Part shown: piece by piece, positions 36,401 through 45,400 of the stretch | How positions within the stretch are numbered: position 1 is the first letter of the stretch | Layout of the letters: each line of letters starts with the position of its first letter | Assembly (NCBI RefSeq): GCF_003312915.1 | Contig: NZ_CP030261.1 | Location: 930,001-994,000 of the forward strand | Source: Flavobacterium fluviale | GTDB taxonomy: Bacteria > Bacteroidota > Bacteroidia > Flavobacteriales > Flavobacteriaceae | Length of the DNA stretch: 64,000 nucleotides | Direction of reading: 5' to 3' | Position numbers and translations under genes: made by a program | Notes under the pieces: model-generated | Told to the model about the DNA's origin: nothing | What the model saw: the letters and a program-made list of their open reading frames with translations, nothing else | Databases searched by the model: none

Positions 36401-39400
36401 ATGCACCTGGAGTCGTTGTTATTGTAACGTCATAATTTTGCGTTGTGCTAAATCCTGTTACAGTAAATTTAGCGCTAGCGTTATTGCTTGTACCATTTAA
36501 GCTGTTACAAGAAATCTCTGTCAATTTCTCAGCTGCTACATCAATTGGCACAACATCTTCTACAGTATGATACACTTGAACAGAACAATTGTGATCATCT
36601 GTAACTCTAAATAAGTAAGTATTTGGTACTAATCCGGTAAACGTATTAACTGTACCATTATCATGCGCTAAGGCAGCAGGCTCAACAATTTCATATTTCT
36701 TCATTGGCCCATAACCACCGCTAACAATAATCTCGACATTCTCAACATTTGTTGGACATACCGGATATGCTGTTACATTAACAGAAGCACTTAATGGCTG
36801 ATAAGCATTTACTGCCTGGGATCCATTAAAAATACAATCGTTAGCATCTTTAACTGAGTAATTAATTGTCTGCGCTAATAAATTATCTACAACATATTTA
36901 TTATCATCAACATAATCTGTATCGCCAGGGAACATATATTTATATGGTCCAGTACCTGTTGTAACATCCACATCAACAACAACAACTGCCATATCCTTTT
37001 CATTAGTGATAGGATCACAAGCAAAATCGATTACTGAAGAAGTAGCTGCCAACTCGTCTGGCTGACCAATTGTTATCGCCGCACTATTATATTCACATAA
37101 TTTAGAATCTCTAACTATAACTTGGTAATCATTTCCTTCTGGTAAACCAGTAAACTGGCTAGAACCTGAAAATGGTACAATTACAGTTGCTCCCTTCAAT
37201 AATTGATATTCGAAAGCACCTATTCCACCTGTTACAGAAATTGAAATTGTACCATCTGAACCATTATAACAGCTTACATCTGTACTAGCTGGTGTAATAG
37301 TTGGTAAAGGAATTGGATCTAATTTTACATCTTTTGTTACCTGACAAGTAGTTGTATTGTTACTATCTGTTACTCTAAATGTATAAGTAACATTAGTAGC
37401 TCCCGTTTCTAATTCATTTGTAGTCATAGTAGTCCAAGGTCCAGTTACTCCACTTGTAGAATACTCGTAGATATAGTTTGGAGTTGGAAGAATATTACCA
37501 CCTTCTGCTGTTAATGTAATTACAGCATTAGGACTAGGAGAACAATCTAATGGTTTAGTCACCTTAGCATCAAGTTTCAATTGTGGATAAACTATAAAAT
37601 CAAATTCATCTGTACAATTATTTCCATCTTTGATAATTAACTTATAAGTACCTGCAGTACTAATTTCAAATGATGCATCTGGTCCGAAAGAACTTCCACC
37701 TAAACTATAAGTTGGACCACCAATAATTGCAGGATCAACAGTTCCTGTTATTGTAATAGTAAACGGTTTTCCATCAAAACAGATAGGTGCTGGATGATCA
37801 ATCAATGGATCAGCATCTTTATCTAAAGTAATAGGGAAATCTTTAATACATCCATAAGCATCTAATACATAAGCTTTGTAATTACCTGCATTTCTAAAGA
37901 ATGTGTTAGGAGTATCCCATCTTAAATCTGTTTTATTAGGAGCTGCATCTGTATCTGGCAATAACATGTATTTGTAATACGCCGGTCCTGTCGCTGGAAC
38001 AAAAGCAGTTCCATCTTTACCAGTAACAGTAATAACTCCAGAATTTACAGCACAATTTGCATTGTTAGAAACAGAGGCATCAATTAGTAAAACTTTTGGA
38101 GACTCTTTAATATTAAAGTTATATGAAGATTTACCACAACCTGCATTAGCACCAGAAGTTTCTGTAATTAACACATAGTACGTTCCTACTGGCAATGGAG
38201 TGATTGCTGCTGGATCAATAGTAACTGTTCCACCTACAGGAATTGTTCTTGAACCTGTATTAGTAGTATTAATATTCGTATAAGCATTAACAATAGTATA
38301 GGTAATATCTACAGGATAAGCATATAAATTTCTAACATCAAAACTTACATTTCCATCATTTGCTCCAAAACAAGAAATGTTTTGTGGAATAAAGTTGTCT
38401 ATCTCTAAAGTTGAACTACTTGGAATTGGTCCGTCTGAAGTTTGGAAATAATAACATTCTGTATCTTCATCATATATGATAAAAGTATATGTTTTTCCTG
38501 GTACAAGACCCGTAAATTCCGTCGATTTACTATCAGCTGGAATCTCGTCAATCCATCCATTAGCAATATTACCTGCTGGATCAGCAGGATTCCATGTTTG
38601 ACTACTACCATTATAGATATTGAAGTGGAATGGTCCTGTTCCTGCAAAAGCTGATAAAATTTTTACCGTTGCAGAACCACCGCCAGAACAAGTAGCTGAA
38701 GTGCTTACTTCAATGTCAAGCTCATCTACTGGCGCCGCAATTAAAATATCATTGATAGTAGCGAAACAACCATTTTGATCTTCTACTCTAATTTGATATA
38801 AACCGAAATCAACAACATTAAAGACTGCGCTAATACCATCCTCACCAGGCAAAGATCTACTGTAATTATTAATACCTGTTACATAATAAGTATAATTTGG
38901 AGTACCACCTGTTACGCCATTAATTATAATACGTCCTTGCGTAATTCCGCCTCCAACACATTTTAAAGATTCTGGAGTAAAACTAATAGTAATAGGATCT
39001 GGTTCAGTAATTCTAATATTTTCAGTATCAAAACATTCCTTTGAGTCTTTTACAGTAACAACATAATATCCAGCTGGAAGACCAGATGTTTGCGTAAGAA
39101 AATCTCTAACCAACATGGTATGAGCCGCATCAGAATATTGTTTAACATTAATTTCAAAAGGACCTACTCCTTTTGATGCGTCATATACTACACTAATTGC
39201 TCCAGTACTTTCGCCATTACAACCAATAGATTGAGTCTGAGTAACAGAAGTAATTTCTGGATCAACTTTTTGAACAATATTAATTGCTTGAGTAGTTGAA
39301 ACTGTACAATTATTTGCATCAGTTACTGTGAAAGTATAAGAACCTGGTGTATTAGTAGTAAATACATTGTTTGTAAAAGTTCCTGTTGTAGGATTGCTTG

Positions 39401-42400
39401 TATAGTTATAAGCCGTTCTTCCTCCACCAGCGGTTAATGTAATTACCGCCGCTTCATTTCCTGTATGACAAGTAATATTTTTATCTAGTTTAGCCGATAA
39501 TGTTAATACATCGTATACTGTAACCTCGTTACTATCTGCTGTACATTGGTTTCCGTCTTTAATGGTAATAATATATTTTCCAGCAGTTGTAACTTCAAAT
39601 GTCGGATCTGTTTGGAAAGACCCTCCGTTAAGACTGTACGATAAAGGTGCTACTAATCCTGTGCCTGGAGTAGCAGTAATTACATAAGTACCAACTCCTA
39701 AACATCCAGCTGTTGCTGCAGTAACAGTTGGTGCTGGAGCTGTGCCAATGGTAATTTCTAATTTAACTTGACATTTATTAGCATCTACAACATACACATC
39801 CCAGTCTGTATTTGTCAACGGGTTAAGATTAGCGACTGGCGATGGAGATAATGTACCTATTTGCTGTCCTCTTTGAACAAATGAGTATTTATATGATGGT
39901 GTACCATTTGATGCTGTAATTGTAACCTCTGCTGTAGCAACCTTACATGTTGCATTTACAATCTTTTCAACTGCAGACAAAGGAGCTGTTGGCTCACCAA
40001 TGATAACGTCATCAGAAGCAGTACATCCAGTTGTTAAATCCCTAATTGTAACTATATAAGTACCTTTTTCAAGATCTGATAATGTGATAACATCACCTGA
40101 AATTGTTTGTGTGAAAGGCAATGATGCAGGCGTTGATGTTACGTTAATTGTATAATTTTGAGTAGCACTAAATTTCGTTACATTATATTTTGCTATTCCA
40201 GTGTTGCCACCATTACATAATACATTGGAGAAAGTCTGACCATCTATTGCAATTTGAATAGCTTTCTCAATTTTTAAATCATTTACAAAATAGCATCCGT
40301 TTGCATCTGTTACTTTAAATCTATAGTCTCCTGGAAGCAATCCTGTAAATAATCCTGAAGATGCACCTGTACTGTTAACTGTTGGTCCAGAAACAATGCT
40401 GTATGTTAGTGGTAAAACACCATTATCAGCACTTAATTGAACACTCGAATTAACCGCTGTACATGTTACTGTAGACGGTGTTCCGAAATTTAAAGCCGTT
40501 GGCGAATTAAGCGGATCGATTACTACTGTTTGTGGCACTGAAAGACAGCCATTCGAATCTTTTACAATAATAGTAAAACTTTGTGACGCTCCCGTATTTG
40601 AAACAGGAATGCTGTTTCCTAGAACGTAAGTCGAGCCATTATTAAAACTGTAAGTATATCCTGTTCCAGAGCCACCTCCAGGAGCAACTGAAATACTAGT
40701 TGCTGTTGGATTGTTATTCGTAGGATTACAAGTTAATTTACCTGCTGTAACATTTGCAGTTACAACTGGATTTTCGTTAATCGTTACCTGTACATTACCT
40801 TGACATCCTATACCATCTGTAACAACAATATCATAAACACCAGCCGCTAAAGCTGCAGCAGAAGCTGTTGTAGTTGTAGCTGAAACCGTTGTAGTAACTG
40901 CTACTCCTGCTTTAGTCACACTATAAGTATAAGGAGCTTTACCAGATGTAGGTGTAATAGAAAGAGTTCCTGTAGAAGCTCCATTACATTTCACATCTGT
41001 TTTGCTTGTATTAAAAGTTAAAGTCGTAGCTTTTAAAGTAACTGGAATATCTGCAGTGTAAGCATAACAAATTGGATTTGCAGTATCCCTTACTCTAAAT
41101 TTATATGTTCCTGCGTCCGTTGCGGTATAAGGACTTGTTACTGTATTATACGGTCCATTATTAAAAGCGACTGCATATGTATGAGTTCCTGTACCTCCAC
41201 TAGAAGTTAAGCTAATTGTAGTTGATGTTACACAAGTAGTATTTTCTTCAATTTTTGGAGTAATTCTTAATTGCTCAGGAACTATATAATCGATAAAATC
41301 AGTACAACCGAATTTATCTTTTACTGTTAATTTATAAGTTCCAGGAGTTAAACTAAAAGTAGCTCCTGATACAAAATTAGTACCGTCTTTACTAAACGTT
41401 GCTGGCGTCGCAAATGTACCTGTTATAGTCACGCTGATTGGCGTTCCAGTATAACATTGCGCAGCAATTGGATTCATTTCTGGAGCGTCTTCTGTTAAGA
41501 CAGAAACTGTTTTCTTAACCACACAGCCATTGATATCTTTTACATATACATCAACTGTTGTTGATAAAACTGCAGTATCAACTGTTAAAACAGTTCCATA
41601 AGCAGTACTTGGTGCAGTAGAACCACCAATTCCATAAGCATAAGTATATCCTGGAGCTCCACCTATAATTCCTGTTATAGCTAATGTCGAAATAGCATTA
41701 TTACAGCTGATTTTTGAAGCATTAACTGTATAATTAATTTCAGTAGCAGCATTAATCGTTACTGATGCTGTATTTGATGTACATCCTGTGGCATTATCTT
41801 TAACTACTAAAGTATAAGTCCCAGCTCCTAATCCAGTAACTGTTATTGTATTATTATTCTTAGTTAGAGTTCCTGAAGTTGAAGAGAATGTATGAGTATA
41901 AGCTCCCGGAGTGCTTGCGCCAGTAATATTGAATGTCGCAGTACCATTTTTTGCATTATAACATAATTCATTAGTAAAGTCACCAGAAACTGTAATAGAT
42001 GGCGCCGCATCGATAGTTTTAGAATCTGATGTTGTACATCCATTAGCATCTGTAACTCTAAAGGTATAAGTTCCAGGAACTAATCCTGTAAACACACCTG
42101 AAGCAGCCTGAGTTGGTGAATTTGGACCAGATGTTACAGCATAAGTAAATGGTGCAACACCACCTACAGCTGTTACTGTAAGACTAGTTGTTGTATTGTT
42201 ACAGGTAATACCTGCTGGTGTCGTAAAATTAAGTCCAGTTGGCGGATTATACGCTGGAACAACAATAGTGTCCGTATCTATACAACCATTACTATCTCTT
42301 ACGTTAAACGTAATAGTTTGAGCACTGCTTGTATTTGTAACGGTTAATGTTCTTGTTCCATTATAAGATGTATTTCCTGCACCAAAACTATAAGTATATG

Positions 42401-45400
42401 TTCCTGTACCTCCTACTGCAGAAACTGTAATTACAGTTGTAGTACTACAAGTAGTATTAGGTGTAACTTTAGCTGAAGCCACAACTTCTGTTGGGTTTGC
42501 TAATGAAATATTATAAACTGGAGAAAGACACCCTTTCCCGTCTTTTACTTGATATGTATAATTACCTCCGCCTAAATTAGAAAGTGTTGCAGATGTAACG
42601 AAAGTAGTACTTCCGTTAAAACTATATGTGTATTGTGCTCCATTTCCACCTTCAGCTGTTACAGTAAAACTTCCGTTTGTACCATCATGACATTTTGGAT
42701 CTGTTCCTTTAGCTGTTGCCGTTGGCTCTAATTTTGCGCTTACAGTTACTGCGCTAGTAACTACGCTGCAGCCTTTCGAATCTGTTACTCTAAAGATATA
42801 TGATCCTGCTTTATCTGCAGGGTAAATATTAGATCCTATCGATGCAAAAGACGTACCTCCATTGGTTGAGACTTCATATGTATAACTAGGAGTTCCTTTA
42901 GATGCTCTAATCGTAATTTGAGCATTTGGAGAATTTGTACAGTCTAAAGGTTTTGTAACTTCAGCAATTGCGGTTAATTGCTCAGCTATAATAATATCCT
43001 TTATCTCAACTGTACATCCATTTGAATCGGTTACTAAAATTGTATGTGTTCCGTAACCAACATTTGTAAATCTATTAGAATCCTGTGCATTTCCATTATC
43101 TAAAGTATAACTGTATGGTGATACACCGTCAGTAGCCGTTACTACCAAAGTTGCACGATCTGTTGTATCATAACACAAATCTGACGTAGAAGCCAACTCT
43201 GCTTTTGGAGGAACTGGCGCAATAATTTCTACAGGATCAGAAGCTGCAGACTCACAATTCCCTGAATCTTTTACATAAACTCTATATGTTCCTACAGGTA
43301 TATTATCTCCATTAGGTAGTTTAGTAAACTCTCTATTGCTTTGATATGGTATAATAACAGTTGTTCCCTGACGTAATTCGTAGGTGTATCCTGGATTACC
43401 TCCTCCACCAGTTGCTCTAATAATAGCACCAGCGAGACAAGTTGGTTGTAAAGTTACAGCAGCGATAGCAGTAACAGCTACTGGTGCAGTAATATCTATA
43501 TCAAATGACTCCGAACAAGCTCCAGTAGCATCGCTTCTAATAATAATTTTATAGTTTCCTACAGCTAAATTATCAAAAGTAAGAGTAGCTGCTGTAGAAG
43601 GAGTCCAATTTCCATTGTTAACTTTATATTGATAACCGCTGGCAAAATTCTTAACTTGGTAAATGATGCTTCCAGTACCTCCTCCATTACATGAAACGTT
43701 ATTAATTTCTGGATCTGATACATCAAAACCTTTACCGCTTTCAACGATAACTTTAATTTTAGTTTCACCGCCACAAGATTCCGGAATTTGACGCACCCAG
43801 ATATCATCAATAAGCACGTCGTTACCATTAAACTCGTTACTGTAAGATCTAATAACAAAACTTAAATTGTTATAAGCCTTAGGATCTAAAGACAATTCTT
43901 TATACTCCCATTTTTCTGTTTTTGGAACAACCCACGGATTATTAGTATCTGTTGTTGCAACGATTGTTTCTGTTCCTCCAACCCCATTTAAATTATTTAC
44001 TAATTGAATTGTAAGTTTTGGATCATCATGTGAAGTCGATGTTTTTACAATTAGGTTTTCTGCCCATAATGAAATTATTACAGGCTGATCTGGTATTACA
44101 TCTGTAATAGGTTTACTGTATAAAATACCACCAATACCCGCTGTACCACCAACGTTAACACATAAAAATCTTCCTAACGGATCTTGAGGCACAGTATGGT
44201 CTTTGGCAATAATCCAAGAGTTATCGAATCTTGTTCTGATTGAACTTGCAACTGCATATTCTCCATCATTGATCCACTCATCTCTGTTACATTTGTAATC
44301 TGGCGCTAAGTGTGTAGACGTTTCATCTTCAAAACAATATCCTGGATTAATACCCGGAGTAGTAGTATAAGATCCTTTTCCAAAATCTTCAATTAACAAG
44401 TTACTATAAGTTGGAACCTGTGTTGCTTTATACTTAACGATTATTTCATGTTCTCCAGATTTCACGCCAGTAAATACATTATTAGTAATAGGTACGTTTG
44501 GTACACCATTTAAATAATATTCGTATGTATAAGTTGTTTCACCGCTTTCTGCTGGAGTAGTAACTTTTACTGTACTTGTTGCTAAACCGTCGCAACCGTA
44601 TACAGTATCAACTGTATTGATAATTGGGTTTGCTGGTATCGGATCTAATTTAACTACATAAGGAATTCTAAATGTACAGCCATTATCGTCCTTTACAATA
44701 AGCTGGTATTCTCCTGGGCTAGCCGCTATTTCTCTTACTGTTCCAAAATGATCACCATTATCAAAACTAAATTGATATGGTTGTTTACCACCCTCAACAT
44801 TATTAAATCTAATTTTTCCTCCATCTTTAATACCATCTCCGTCAGGATCTGTACATCCCGCTAACGCTGCAACACCAGCCGAAGCTGTCAATGCAGAGGT
44901 TGGTCCCGTAATTTCTACATTTTCAGTATCACTGTAACAGTGTTTTGTATCTCTAGAACCATTACTTGTTGTATAAGTAATTGAATATCTAACTTTAACT
45001 TTATAAGTACCAGGCTCTAAATTAGAAAATACTGGATTTGTCTGATAGCTTACTCCATCATTAATACTATAAGCCATAGTATTTCCATTTGGAACTATAT
45101 TTTCAATTTTGATTGAAGAAGTACCATCATAACATAAACTGCTTGTAGCGTTTACTGTATAAGTAGGTTTCGAAACTATTGGAATATTAATCGAAGTTTC
45201 TGCCTTACAACCTGCATCGTCAATTACAACAATTTCATAGAGACGGCCTTCTGTTATAGTTAAAGGATTTTCATTAATATAACTAGTAGCACCATTTACA
45301 AAATAATGGTAAGGTGCTTTTCCGTTTGACGCTGATAAAAAAAGCTGACCAGGACTACAAGCCGTTAGTGGTTCTCTCAAAGTTGCCGTTACTCTTAACT

